From Bacteroidota bacterium (GTDB lineage Bacteria; Bacteroidota; Ignavibacteria; UBA10030; UBA6906), in NCBI GenBank assembly GCA_019637975.1, contig JAHBUR010000009.1:1-64000 (forward strand): a stretch of 64,000 nucleotides of DNA, read 5' to 3'. Numbering within the stretch: position 1 is the first letter of the stretch; each line of letters opens with the position of its first letter. Below the pieces are notes generated by a model. The model was not told where the DNA came from, did no database searches, and was given only the letters and a program-made list of their open reading frames with translations. Position numbers and translations under genes: made by a program. Below, piece after piece: positions 16,615 to 25,369 of this stretch.

Positions 16615-17778
16615 ATGGCAGTACCCTTTTCAGGAATTGTAGAACTCGAATCGAAATCCGCACGGCCGTCAGGACGTGATAAAAACGACAAACGAGCAGG
16701 CGGCCGGTTCGGATTCGCACGGACGATATCGCATTCGGTGAAACATTCGTCAACGGATGTGTTTATTCCCGCCAACCTCGTTGCACGGCACAAGCTCCGC
16801 ACGGGAGCCTTCGTTGAAGGCACAGCAGAGGAAAAAAGAAATAAAAGCTCCGAAGCAATAGTGATTGAACGCATCAACGGTATCTCGCCTGCGGAATGGT
16901 TGACGGTGAAAGAATTCTCCGAACATGAAGTCGTTTCTCCCGACCAAGTGATTAAACTCGAGGGAGCCGATACCTCGGCGGCGGGACGGCTGGGGAAAAT
17001 CCCCATGCGCGTCGTAGATTTATTCTGCCCGGTCGGGAAAGGCCAGCGCGCATTAATCGTCTCTCCTCCAAAGGCGGGAAAGACGATGCTGATGCAGCAA
17101 CTTGCTCACGCCATCAGCCACAACAATCCTGATATTGATTTGCTCGTGTTGTTGATTGATGAGCGCCCCGAAGAAGTCACCGACATGCGGCGTTCCATCA
17201 AAGGAGAGGTGTTTGCGAGCTCCAGTGACAGTGAGCGGGGAGCACACGTCCGGCTTGCGCAACTCGTGCTCGAGTATGCCAAACGCAAAGTCGAAGTCGG
17301 GAAGGATGCCGTCATCCTGCTCGATTCGCTGACACGCCTTGGCCGGGCTTTCAACATCCATCAAAAAAGCAGCGGGCGTACTATGTCGGGAGGCGTTGAT
17401 GCGCGGGCGCTGGAGATTCCGAAGCGGATTTTCGGCGCAGCGCGCAATTGCGAAGGAGGGGGATCCCTGACGATTATCGCCACGGCATTAATTGATACGG
17501 GTTCCCGCATGGACGAACTGATCTTTCAGGAATTCAAAGGCACCGGCAATATGGAGCTCGTCCTCGACCGCGACCTGGCAAACGAACGCATCTTCCCCGC
17601 CATGAATTTGGGATTATCGGGAACACGACGGGAGGAACTATTGTTCGGTGACACGACAACGCTGCACCAGAATTTGCGGCGCTCAATCGCCCGTATGTCG
17701 CCGCGGGACGCGATGCTTGCTGTGCACAAGCTGCTTTCGCAGTATCCGACAAATGAACTGGTACTTTCCAAGTTTTGA
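16615..17778 (+). CDS. rho: Short Rho-type transcription termination factor
   Basis: A 387-residue hexameric RNA helicase of the Rho family. The cold-shock/S1-like RNA-binding domain is present (GGRFGFARTI, then STDVFIPANLVARHKLRTGAFVEG), but the N-terminal Rho-N helical domain is missing; the protein starts only about 28 residues before the CSD. The ATPase core is complete: Walker A PPKAGKT, LLIDERPEEVTDMRR, Walker B VILLDSLTRLGRAFN, and FGAARNCEGGGSLTIIATALIDTG. Two RNA-contacting lysines of E. coli Rho appear as Arg: S-G-K-V-L-T-G-G in the Q-loop reads S-G-R-T-M-S-G-G, and T-G-S-K-M-D reads T-G-S-R-M-D. It may be a second, divergent Rho rather than the housekeeping copy. Confidence 0.92.
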   Translation: MAVPFSGIVELESKSARPSGRDKNDKRAGGRFGFARTISHSVKHSSTDVFIPANLVARHKLRTGAFVEGTAEEKRNKSSEAIVIERINGISPAEWLTVKEFSEHEVVSPDQVIKLEGADTSAAGRLGKIPMRVVDLFCPVGKGQRALIVSPPKAGKTMLMQQLAHAISHNNPDIDLLVLLIDERPEEVTDMRRSIKGEVFASSSDSERGAHVRLAQLVLEYAKRKVEVGKDAVILLDSLTRLGRAFNIHQKSSGRTMSGGVDARALEIPKRIFGAARNCEGGGSLTIIATALIDTGSRMDELIFQEFKGTGNMELVLDRDLANERIFPAMNLGLSGTRREELLFGDTTTLHQNLRRSIARMSPRDAMLAVHKLLSQYPTNELVLSKF

Positions 17779-17820
17779 TCGGCGGAAGCGCTTCGCCGAA
17801 AGCACCGGCAGTAACCGAAT

Positions 17821-18729
17821 ATGCAAGAAACCGTTCTCACAATCACCACCCCCGCTAACTTCCATTTCTGGCGGACAGCATACAGCCACGGCTGGTGTGA
17901 CTTGCCGCCGTTCTCCCATGATACCGAGAACGAGATAATCTCCCGCGTCCTGACACTCGATAGCAAAGCCCGCGTATTGGCAACGCTTTCCGCAAGCAGG
18001 ATGAAGCTGCGAATTACAACTACATCAGCCGGACCCCTCTCTTCAGCACAGAGGAAAGAAATCATCTCTCAAGTTCGTACATGCCTCAGATTAGACGAAG
18101 ACTTCTCGGAATTCCACCGCGCAGCAAGGAAAATCCCCGCGTTCAGGTGGATTGCGACAACAGGTTCGGGCAGAATGCTCCGCTCGCCGACGGTCTTTGA
18201 AGATGTCGTGAAGATGATCTGCACAACGAACTGTACATGGGCGCTCACGAAAATTATGGTTGGAAATCTGGTCGGACAGTTTGGCGACAAATTCAACGGC
18301 ACGCTGAATACCTTCCCCACACCTGAAGCAATAGCCGCATCATCTGACAAGTATTTGCGTAAAGAAATCAAATCCGGCTACCGTTCACCCTATCTGATCG
18401 AGCTTGCGGAACGCGTAGCATCCGGTGAACTTGACCTTGAATCGTGGCGTACATCGGACTTGCCGACAGATGAACTCTTCAAACACATGCGGCAAGTTAA
18501 AGGAATCGGCCCCTATGCCGCGGGCAACATCATGAAACTCATCGGCCGGTACGATTATCTCGGACTCGATTCGTGGGTTCGGGCGCAGTACTACAAGCAG
18601 CATCGTAAAGGACGCGCGGTGAAGGACTCGACTATTGAGAAGCACTATGAGCAGTTCGGTACATGGCGAGGATTGTTCTTCTGGCTTGAAATGACACGGT
18701 ATTGGCATGACGATAAGTTCACAGCGTAA
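17821..18729 (+). CDS. HhH-GPD DNA glycosylase (OGG/AlkA-like)
   Basis: A 302-residue base-excision repair glycosylase. The N-terminal ~110 residues form the beta-rich domain typical of the OGG1/AlkA branch. The HhH-GPD core follows: FEDVVKMICTTNCTWALTKIMV (about 128-150), the helix-hairpin-helix VKGIGPYAAGNIMKLIGRYD (about 225-245), and the catalytic Asp in GLDSWVRAQY. The Lys of bifunctional OGG enzymes is not obvious at its usual HhH position, so a monofunctional action on alkylated bases is possible. It starts 42 bp after rho and ends 9 bp before the PP2C phosphatase gene, so the three may form an operon. The exact lesion is undetermined. Confidence 0.85.
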   Translation: MQETVLTITTPANFHFWRTAYSHGWCDLPPFSHDTENEIISRVLTLDSKARVLATLSASRMKLRITTTSAGPLSSAQRKEIISQVRTCLRLDEDFSEFHRAARKIPAFRWIATTGSGRMLRSPTVFEDVVKMICTTNCTWALTKIMVGNLVGQFGDKFNGTLNTFPTPEAIAASSDKYLRKEIKSGYRSPYLIELAERVASGELDLESWRTSDLPTDELFKHMRQVKGIGPYAAGNIMKLIGRYDYLGLDSWVRAQYYKQHRKGRAVKDSTIEKHYEQFGTWRGLFFWLEMTRYWHDDKFTA

Positions 18730-18738
18730 GTACTGCAC

Positions 18739-20169
18739 ATGAATGCCCGTTCACCCTTGAAGTTTCTCAGCCGCTTTCTTCTGGTTGCCGGCCCCATGTT
18801 CATTCTTCTTTCACTCTCATTTCATTTTAATGACGACGGAGATCTTCGCATTCTGTGGCGCGACAATCCGGCGTTTGCCTTGACCTTCGTCGCAGCAGGC
18901 ATTGTGATGATAGGCGGCGGGTGGATGTTGTCACGCAAATTGAAACCGGAGGAGCAGCGCAACCCGATCAAGATATTCCAATCCACAAAAAGCGAAAAAG
19001 CACCATACAATATTTTTGGTGAAATGGAAACTGCCGTGCGTGCCAGGATGGGCATCGCCGTGTTCCTGACGTTCTCCATCATTGGACCCATCACTACGTT
19101 GATGAGTTCCTCAACCGCTCCGATTCATCCGTTGACTCTTCTCATCGGGACGCTTGCCTCGGGAGGAATTGGTTCCAGCTTTGTGTTCTTCGGACGGAGA
19201 AGGATCCTGCTGGTGCTTGTATTCCTGCTTTTTCAAGCAATCAACATGTCGGCCCCGCAAATCACAAGATGGGTTACGCAAGCGCGTCCGTTTCCAGCGA
19301 TAGAAACCAGTCCGGAAATGACGGAACGCCTGAGGGACGTTGACGATCAGCGAAACGTTGTCGGCGCACTCGCGGTGCTTCTGCTTGTATCAGGCTACGT
19401 AACCTGGATTTTTGTTCTCAACAAGGAGGGTAACAAGCGGGTCCGGTACCAGACAGAGATTCATCTTGCCCGCGATATCCAGCAACAGCTTCTGCCCTCG
19501 GAAATTCTCCGGACATCCTCCTGCGAAGCGTTCGGAATCACCATCCCCGCTGCGGATGTTGGCGGGGATTATTTTGATTTTGTCAGAATCTCCGATGATG
19601 CGGTCGCTTTTGTTGCAGCCGACGTATCGGGGCACGGTATCGGGGCGGGCATTCTTTCCACAATGACAAAGAGCGCCCTCCGCACACAAGTACTTCACGA
19701 TCCCGCTCCCATTGCCCTGCTGAATATGCTGAACGCTGTTCTTTGCCAAATCTCCGACAAGAAAACATTCGTGACACTCGGCTATGTTCTTATTGAACGG
19801 AACGCGCAGCACGCGCGAATTGCAACTGCCGGACACCCGCCGGTTATTCTGCATTCAGCGCAAGGAGGCATTCAGGAATTCCGGACGCAAAGCCTGGGTC
19901 TCGGTATGCAGTTGCAATCCAGATTCACAGAAATTTCGCACCCGATTGAAGCGGGGGATATGTTGGTTATGTATACGGACGGCGTTATCGAAGCGACGAA
20001 CAAAGCCGGCGAAGAATTCGGTACGGGACGCCTTGGGGAAACGGTGGCATCCGTTGCGGACCGAAATGCACAAGAGGCCACTGAACAGATTATCGGAGCG
20101 GTCCGGGCCTTCACCGGCAGGGAAGAATTCAGTGATGACGCAACAATCGTGACTGTCAGGATTATATGA
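18739..20169 (+). CDS. Membrane-bound PP2C-type (RsbU/SpoIIE-like) phosphatase
   Basis: A 476-residue protein. The N-terminal half is membrane-embedded, with hydrophobic segments near residues 12-28, 45-64, 110-130, 135-150, 153-172 and 205-230. It is followed by a linker helix (YQTEIHLARDIQQQLLPSE) typical of RsbU-type phosphatases, and a cytoplasmic PPM/SpoIIE domain from about 265 to the end. Metal-binding motifs are intact: DVGGDYFDFV, ADVSGHGIGAG, TAGHPPVI, MYTDGVIEAT and FSDDATIVTV. It should dephosphorylate an anti-sigma-antagonist (STAS) protein in response to a membrane or lipid signal. No STAS, HPK-like kinase or sigma factor is adjacent, so partners must be encoded elsewhere. It ends convergently 98 bp from the glycosyltransferase gene. 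Confidence 0.92.
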   Translation: MNARSPLKFLSRFLLVAGPMFILLSLSFHFNDDGDLRILWRDNPAFALTFVAAGIVMIGGGWMLSRKLKPEEQRNPIKIFQSTKSEKAPYNIFGEMETAVRARMGIAVFLTFSIIGPITTLMSSSTAPIHPLTLLIGTLASGGIGSSFVFFGRRRILLVLVFLLFQAINMSAPQITRWVTQARPFPAIETSPEMTERLRDVDDQRNVVGALAVLLLVSGYVTWIFVLNKEGNKRVRYQTEIHLARDIQQQLLPSEILRTSSCEAFGITIPAADVGGDYFDFVRISDDAVAFVAADVSGHGIGAGILSTMTKSALRTQVLHDPAPIALLNMLNAVLCQISDKKTFVTLGYVLIERNAQHARIATAGHPPVILHSAQGGIQEFRTQSLGLGMQLQSRFTEISHPIEAGDMLVMYTDGVIEATNKAGEEFGTGRLGETVASVADRNAQEATEQIIGAVRAFTGREEFSDDATIVTVRII

Positions 20170-20267
20170 TGACCAAGGAGCTGTGATCGCAGAGATTGAG
20201 AGGTTGATGAAGCTAGGGAAACAGAGGAACATCAACTCTGTTCACTATGTCCCTGCTCAGCCCGCAG

Positions 20268-21032
20268 TCACATCCGGCAGACCTTATCCGGCGGAATAAA
20301 TACACGCGGCCCGGTATGCTGATTGATCAGGTTGATAAACTCGCGCGGGCTGTTTCTCATTATTGATGAGTGAAATATCTTGACGGGCCCGGAGAGATAG
20401 GCATGACCCACCAAAAAATTATACTCCGGCGGAAGAACATATACGGAGATGTCCGAGTAAAACAACGCTTCACGCAATGCGGGTTGGTCATGGCGGTGTT
20501 GAGGGTTCGACTCATACAACTCACGCCACCGCTCAAAAACCTTGTGCGTTCTTTCAGACTTTACAAAACCAACAACCCCGGTGTTGAACTGAGTGAACGC
20601 TGCCGGCAACTCCGGCGACTCGTAAGGGTGCATGCGAGCACCGGAGTGACCTGGAGCATGAGCGGCGGCAAATTCCACACGATCCAGAAGAACAAACAGA
20701 TCCGAAATATCCCCCGCAACTAATGTGTCGGTATCAAGAAAAACATTCTTGACGTACGGGGCGTGCAAAAAGCCGTACAGCTTGTCGATAAATGAGTACC
20801 GCGGTGACCAGAGGGCAATCACCTGATCGAGCAGGCGATGGACGGAGACAAACGACTCGGGTTCATCTGTGAAAACCGTTATCCCGAGGTGTGGGTTTGT
20901 CGATCTGAGAAATTCGATCGCATCGCATGACGCCTGTCTGTGTTTCTCACCCGTAGCAACATAGAAAACACCTTGAGTTGGCACTCCCGCTCCGATTGCG
21001 TGGTCGATGTGTTCAGTAGTCATCCGGTTCAT
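20268..21032 (-). CDS. GT-A fold glycosyltransferase-like protein
   Basis: A 254-residue nucleotide-diphospho-sugar transferase-like protein of the glycogenin/GT8-related type. Evidence is the N-terminal strand VFYVATGEKHRQASCDAIEFL, the metal-binding D-x-D in VFLDTDTLVAGD (about 95-106), FNTGVVGFVKSE about residue 147, and a C-terminal histidine-containing segment VKIFHSS that may serve as the third metal ligand. I chose ATG 21032, whose ATGA overlaps the upstream stop; the longer frame begins with GTG at 21038. It is third in a minus-strand run pfkA - OM protein - this gene. The sugar donor and acceptor are unknown. Confidence 0.75.
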   Translation of the reverse strand: MNRMTTEHIDHAIGAGVPTQGVFYVATGEKHRQASCDAIEFLRSTNPHLGITVFTDEPESFVSVHRLLDQVIALWSPRYSFIDKLYGFLHAPYVKNVFLDTDTLVAGDISDLFVLLDRVEFAAAHAPGHSGARMHPYESPELPAAFTQFNTGVVGFVKSERTHKVFERWRELYESNPQHRHDQPALREALFYSDISVYVLPPEYNFLVGHAYLSGPVKIFHSSIMRNSPREFINLINQHTGPRVFIPPDKVCRM

Positions 21033-22051
21033 GGCCACTCAACACCCACCGCAATTGAGAATCCGTTCATCAGTCCGATATTGTAGTCAGCATTGACTCT
21101 GACCTTCCAAACGGACGCAGAAAGCCCACCAATAAAACGGGTTTGCATTCCGCTATCGAATGTCAGTTGCTGCTTATCAATGTACGGATCTGCAAAGTCG
21201 TAACGAACATCAATGCTTCCCGTCTCAAATCCGAAACCTGCATATGGTATAAGCGTCAGAACCCCGAGGGGGATGTTCTTGCTCGCGCAAAGTTGTCCGG
21301 AGAACGTCGATATTTCCAACGCCGCATTGAAGCCTTCATCGCTTGCGCTCAAGGTCAATGTTTGGTACATAAATGAAGCTGCTATATCGAACGGGACATC
21401 CACATAACGGCTGACGAGATGCCTCATGCCAATCCCGAACGAATTGACATCGCCAACATCCTCAATATTGACCTTCGGGAGAATGCGGATGATTAATTCC
21501 GTTCCGAACACCGAACCCACGGTGAGTTGCGGTGTCCCAAGAACCACAGTAGATAAGTCCTTGTAGCCTCCTATTGTCACCGACGCATCTTGCTGAATGG
21601 AATCGTAAACAGGATTGGGGACATACGGCAGACCTTTGGGTCGAATACGTCTGAGTCTGCCGGTGAATGTGTACCGTCTATCGAGACCTGCCGCCGTCGG
21701 AAGTTCGTCCGGTGAAATGTCAAGATCGCCAAGATATGTTACCCCGTTGCGCGTAAACTCGACCGTTTTGCTGTATGGTGTCGGTCTGAATGTCTTCCTT
21801 TCATCAGGAATAGTAATACCCGTCAACACGGCCTGAATACCGATATGAATTCCATCTGCAACTACCGGCACAAAGAGTCCTGCATGAACATTTGAATGCA
21901 ATGCATCAACCACCGGTTGAAGGAACGGTCGCGCATTCTCACCCACAAATTGGCTGATTTCACGGGCAAATTCCTGACCCGTTGCCTGAGCAACCAGGAA
22001 TAGCGGGAGTATTGCACAAACAACCGTTCTTGTGATTGTCTTCAGCGTCAA
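21029..22051 (-). CDS. Outer-membrane beta-barrel protein (DUF6588-like)
   Basis: A 340-residue exported protein with signal peptide (residues 1-25, ending QATGQ) and alternating amphipathic strands in the second half (GFGFETGSIDVRYDF, TRFIGGLSASVWKVRVNADYNIG, FSIAVGVEWP at the end), as expected for an outer-membrane barrel. It resembles DUF6588 proteins in having a middle part with successive P-x-G and G-T-E-L strands around V-F-G-T-E-L-I-I-R. The start codon appears to be TTG (22051-22049) with a GGGGGA SD-like run upstream. The following glycosyltransferase overlaps its stop by four bases. Function unknown; family assignment is tentative. Confidence 0.65.
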   Translation of the reverse strand: MTLKTITRTVVCAILPLFLVAQATGQEFAREISQFVGENARPFLQPVVDALHSNVHAGLFVPVVADGIHIGIQAVLTGITIPDERKTFRPTPYSKTVEFTRNGVTYLGDLDISPDELPTAAGLDRRYTFTGRLRRIRPKGLPYVPNPVYDSIQQDASVTIGGYKDLSTVVLGTPQLTVGSVFGTELIIRILPKVNIEDVGDVNSFGIGMRHLVSRYVDVPFDIAASFMYQTLTLSASDEGFNAALEISTFSGQLCASKNIPLGVLTLIPYAGFGFETGSIDVRYDFADPYIDKQQLTFDSGMQTRFIGGLSASVWKVRVNADYNIGLMNGFSIAVGVEWP

Positions 22052-22090
22052 ACATCCCCCATAAAACTCAAAGAACGCAATCTATACTTC

Positions 22091-23176
22091 TTAATCTCCC
22101 ATACAAGTCCCAACTGCCCGGGCCGCAAACACGAGTTGACCATCCGGAGGAACGAGACGTTGTTTGCCGACGGCATCCTTTAGCGGCACGGTAACGACAC
22201 GGTTTTGCCGGAGGCTCGAAAGAACTCCGAATTCACCGCGAGATGCAGCTTCAAGCGCAACGGTACCAAAGCGTGTGGCGAGAATCCTGTCATACGCCGT
22301 CGGGCTGCCGCCGCGTTGCACATGCCCCAAAACTGTGACACGGGTTTCGAGTCCTGTCTCCTCTTCAATTCTCTTGGCAACCATTTCGCCGATGCCGCCG
22401 AGTTGGACAGGGTCGGTTCGCTTATTGTCTATTGCCTTTACGCTGATGTCACCGCCGAAGGGTTTTGCTCCCTCGGCCACCGAGACGATGCTGAACTTGG
22501 CCCCTTTGCTTCGTTTCAAAACTGCCTCAAACAACTTGTCCCAGTGAAAGGGAATCTCCGGAATCAGAATAATATCGGCTCCACCGGCCACGCCGGCACC
22601 GAGCGCAATCCATCCGGCATACCGTCCCATTGTCTCGACAACCATAACCCGATGATGCGCCGAGGCGGTTGTCTGCAGTCTGTCAATCGCTTCCGTGGCA
22701 ACTGCCCTTGCCGAGTCATGTCCGAATGTAATGTCCGTAGCGTCGAGATCATTGTCGATTGTTTTGGGAACGCCAACGACATTGAGGCCGAGATCCGAAA
22801 ATTTATCGGCAATGATTTGCGTTCCGTCGCCCCCGATGGTGATTAATACATCCAGTTTGAGATCGCGGTAGTGTTCGATGACTTGTTGTGACGCGTCGAC
22901 AATGCGGATGTTTTTTCCAATTCCCATAGGGAAATGGAACGGATCACCTTTGTTGGAGGTACCAAGAATGGTACCGCCCATGTTGATAATGCCTGTGACG
23001 TCACGCGGAGTCAATTCGCGATGCCGCCCTTCCACCATGCCCTCGTATCCATCGAGAATGCCAATCACTGTTGCGTTGAAATGCGCCATTGCCGGCTTCG
23101 CAACACTGCGAATTACTGCGTTCAGTCCGGGACAATCGCCGCCGCCGGTGAGTATGCCTATTCGTTTTAGTTTCAT
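22091..23176 (-). CDS. pfkA: 6-phosphofructokinase
   Basis: A 361-residue phosphofructokinase catalysing phosphorylation of fructose 6-phosphate to the 1,6-bisphosphate in glycolysis. Motifs are GILTGGGDCPGLNAVIR at the N-terminus, ITIGGDGTQ (Gly at the position that distinguishes ATP users from the Asp of most PPi users), VPKTIDNDLDATD (catalytic Asp; the Lys here is typical of group III/PPi-related clades), VVETMGRYAGWIA and LGHVQRGGSPTA. By length and motifs it belongs to the group III/mixed-substrate class; phosphoryl donor ATP is likely but not certain. AAGGA five bases before ATG gives the start. A perfect TTGACA (minus strand, 23270-23265) lies about 90 bp upstream, but no good -10 follows it. 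Confidence 0.95.
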   Translation of the reverse strand: MKLKRIGILTGGGDCPGLNAVIRSVAKPAMAHFNATVIGILDGYEGMVEGRHRELTPRDVTGIINMGGTILGTSNKGDPFHFPMGIGKNIRIVDASQQVIEHYRDLKLDVLITIGGDGTQIIADKFSDLGLNVVGVPKTIDNDLDATDITFGHDSARAVATEAIDRLQTTASAHHRVMVVETMGRYAGWIALGAGVAGGADIILIPEIPFHWDKLFEAVLKRSKGAKFSIVSVAEGAKPFGGDISVKAIDNKRTDPVQLGGIGEMVAKRIEEETGLETRVTVLGHVQRGGSPTAYDRILATRFGTVALEAASRGEFGVLSSLRQNRVVTVPLKDAVGKQRLVPPDGQLVFAARAVGTCMGD

Positions 23177-23354
23177 GCGTTTCCTTAAAAGTCAGGAATA
23201 ATGCCAATAACAACTCTCCAGGGATCACGGCCCTGTAAAAATGCCGTATGAGAAGAGTTGTGCTTGTCAATATATGATTTTGCTTTGAATGTTGTTTGGG
23301 GCGCGCTTCTTGCGCCTCTGGTAAATCTTTTGTTTCTTATGGAAAGAAACTCCC

Positions 23355-24242
23355 ATGACCATCGCTGAAGAATACAGAAAATCACTCAAAATGGCTGAGG
23401 CCGAAGAGATACTCGACCTCATGCTCTACCGGCCAATTGCATTCATCCTCGTAAAGCTCATCTACCGACTGCCAATCACTCCGAACCAGGTCACCTATGC
23501 AGCACTGATTGCCGGCCTTATTGCCGCGTTCGAATTCGGGCAGGGAACGGCAAATGGATTTATCTGGGGAGCAATCTGGTATGCCATAGCAAACGTGCTC
23601 GATTGCGGCGACGGCATGCTTGCCCGCCTGCAGAAAAGCGGAACGCCGCTCGGCAGAATTGTTGATGGGATTGTTGATTGGGTATCAAGCGTGGCGATCT
23701 TCTTCGGGCTTGGGCTTGGTTTGTCTGCCTACTACGGACAGCCATTGCTCTGGCTTCTGGCATTCGCTGCCGGAATGTTATCCGGCTATCACGCTATGAT
23801 GTTCGACAAACGACAACAGGAATATATCTCCACCGTTCGCGGCGAACGTAACTTCATCGATCGGGAAAGTGAAAAAATCAACGCTGAACTGAACATCACA
23901 ACCAATCCGGTTCGGAGACTGTTTCTTTCTGCTTATCGGTGGTATCTGACCGTTCAAGAAGGTTCACGCGAACGGCATGTTGAACTCCCCCACTATCCTC
24001 CTCAACTCTACCGCTCGTACAACAAGTCAATCATGCGGTGGTGGACATTCCTGGGGCCGACAACAAACCGTTCGCTGCTCATGATTGCCGGATTGCTCAC
24101 AGCCCCTGAATGGTTCTGTTGGGCGGTGATAGTGCCGATGAACCTGTACCTCGTGTTCTTGACTCTCTGGCAAAGAGAAGTCACACGCAAACTGAACACT
24201 GCGGTAAAATCCAACCTGTTTGCGACGCCAGTTGCAGCATAG
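23355..24242 (+). CDS. CDP-alcohol phosphatidyltransferase family protein (first copy)
   Basis: A 295-residue integral membrane enzyme that should transfer a phospho-alcohol from a CDP-alcohol to an acceptor alcohol. The signature D-x2-D-G-x2-A-R-x8-G-x3-D-x3-D is complete: DCGDGMLARLQKSGTPLGR followed by IVDGIVDW (about residues 83-109). About six hydrophobic segments surround it, and a polar insertion (about 150-225, QQEYISTVRGERNFIDRES) separates the two membrane halves. It opens a plus-strand cluster with a PLP enzyme, a nucleotidyltransferase and a second CDP-alcohol transferase, which argues for a dedicated lipid headgroup pathway rather than PgsA or PssA housekeeping. A TPNQVTYAAL motif precedes TM1, as in the second copy (TPNHVTIASI). 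Confidence 0.9.
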   Translation: MTIAEEYRKSLKMAEAEEILDLMLYRPIAFILVKLIYRLPITPNQVTYAALIAGLIAAFEFGQGTANGFIWGAIWYAIANVLDCGDGMLARLQKSGTPLGRIVDGIVDWVSSVAIFFGLGLGLSAYYGQPLLWLLAFAAGMLSGYHAMMFDKRQQEYISTVRGERNFIDRESEKINAELNITTNPVRRLFLSAYRWYLTVQEGSRERHVELPHYPPQLYRSYNKSIMRWWTFLGPTTNRSLLMIAGLLTAPEWFCWAVIVPMNLYLVFLTLWQREVTRKLNTAVKSNLFATPVAA

Positions 24243-24310
24243 GAACATTCTGCTCTCTCCGCCGCACCGAAATGGCAACGTTTCATACACACATGTAAGG
24301 ATTTTCTTTT

Positions 24311-25369
24311 ATGGATCAGATTGTCTTGGATCGGAATGAGAACCAGTATGGTCCCGCTCCGGCTTGCTATGACGTGCTGCGTAATGCGAATCTTGAACAG
24401 CTCAGCTTGTATTCCCGCGACTTTGCCAAGGGAAGAAAGAGCGAACTTTCCCAAAAGATAGCCGACGACATCGGCATCCCGGAGGAACGGGTCCTGTTAA
24501 GCTACGGAAGTGAAGATATGCTGAAGCAAGTCGTGCATTGCTACCTGCATGAAGGAGAGCGACTTCTGCTTCCCCAGCAATCATGGTGGTACTACAAAAA
24601 GATCGCAAAGGAAGTACACGGCGCTCATGTAGAATATCCCCTGCATGAGCGGGGCAGCCGGTTTGAATTTGATGTGGATGAGATTATCAGGCTGTACCAC
24701 ATTCACAAGCCGCACCTCATTCTCATTGCGTCGCCCAACAACCCGACCGGCAGCACAATGCGGCGTGACGACCTTGCACGACTCATTGACTACTGCACCG
24801 ATTCCTTCATCGTTCTCGATCAGGCTTACTTCGGTTTCGAGGATTCGACCAACGACCAACTGAAGAACCTGCTCGATACGCACAGCCGGCTTGTTGTGTT
24901 GAGGACCTTCTCGAAATACTATGCTCTGGCAGGCCTCCGCATCGGGTATACATGCGTCGGAACAGAATTGACCCACCTGATCGAGTTCAGCGCACGATAT
25001 CTGGGCTACAATCAACTGACGGAAAAGATAGCTCTTGCAGCTCTGTCGGACAAGGCGTACTACGAACGCATCACCAACTATATGCGTGACGACAAGGCCA
25101 TATTCATGCGGGAGTTCAATCAACTGGAGGGATTCAAAGCATTTGAATCTGACGCGAACTTCATGCTGGTACGTTTCCCGGTTGACCACAAGAAACAGCT
25201 GCAAGATGGATTGAAACAGCGCGGCGTAATTGTGAAATTTCTCGATGATCCCGGCGTTACGGATTGCATCCGCATCACCATTGGCACTCGTGAACAAAAC
25301 GCCCGAGTGGTGGAAGCATTCAAGGACGTCGTCTTGCGTCTGCCGGCCCTCATCGAGGTTGTAAGATAA
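24311..25369 (+). CDS. HisC/CobD-like PLP-dependent enzyme
   Basis: A 352-residue fold-type I PLP enzyme in the histidinol-phosphate aminotransferase / threonine-phosphate decarboxylase group. Visible motifs are LDRNENQYGPAP at the N-terminus, SYGSEDMLKQV (phosphate-cup region), IASPNNPTGSTM, VLDQAYFGFE (the PLP-contacting Asp and Tyr), and FSKYYALAGLRIGY with the Schiff-base Lys. Conserved Arg residues near the C-terminus (CIRITIGT) bind the substrate carboxylate or phosphate in relatives. Its stop overlaps the start of the cytidylyltransferase by one base (TAATG), so it is translationally coupled to a headgroup-activating enzyme rather than to his genes. It may make or use an amino-alcohol phosphate for that pathway; true HisC activity remains possible. 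Confidence 0.85.
   Translation: MDQIVLDRNENQYGPAPACYDVLRNANLEQLSLYSRDFAKGRKSELSQKIADDIGIPEERVLLSYGSEDMLKQVVHCYLHEGERLLLPQQSWWYYKKIAKEVHGAHVEYPLHERGSRFEFDVDEIIRLYHIHKPHLILIASPNNPTGSTMRRDDLARLIDYCTDSFIVLDQAYFGFEDSTNDQLKNLLDTHSRLVVLRTFSKYYALAGLRIGYTCVGTELTHLIEFSARYLGYNQLTEKIALAALSDKAYYERITNYMRDDKAIFMREFNQLEGFKAFESDANFMLVRFPVDHKKQLQDGLKQRGVIVKFLDDPGVTDCIRITIGTREQNARVVEAFKDVVLRLPALIEVVR

Noticed and set aside
20170-20267. Terminator between convergent PP2C and glycosyltransferase genes
   Set aside because: AACAGAG/CTCTGTT can form a short stem but with a 9-nt loop and no U-tract on either strand.
24311-25369. Straight annotation as hisC
   Set aside because: Motifs cannot separate HisC from CobD-like enzymes, and the coupling to a cytidylyltransferase and CDP-alcohol transferases points away from histidine synthesis.
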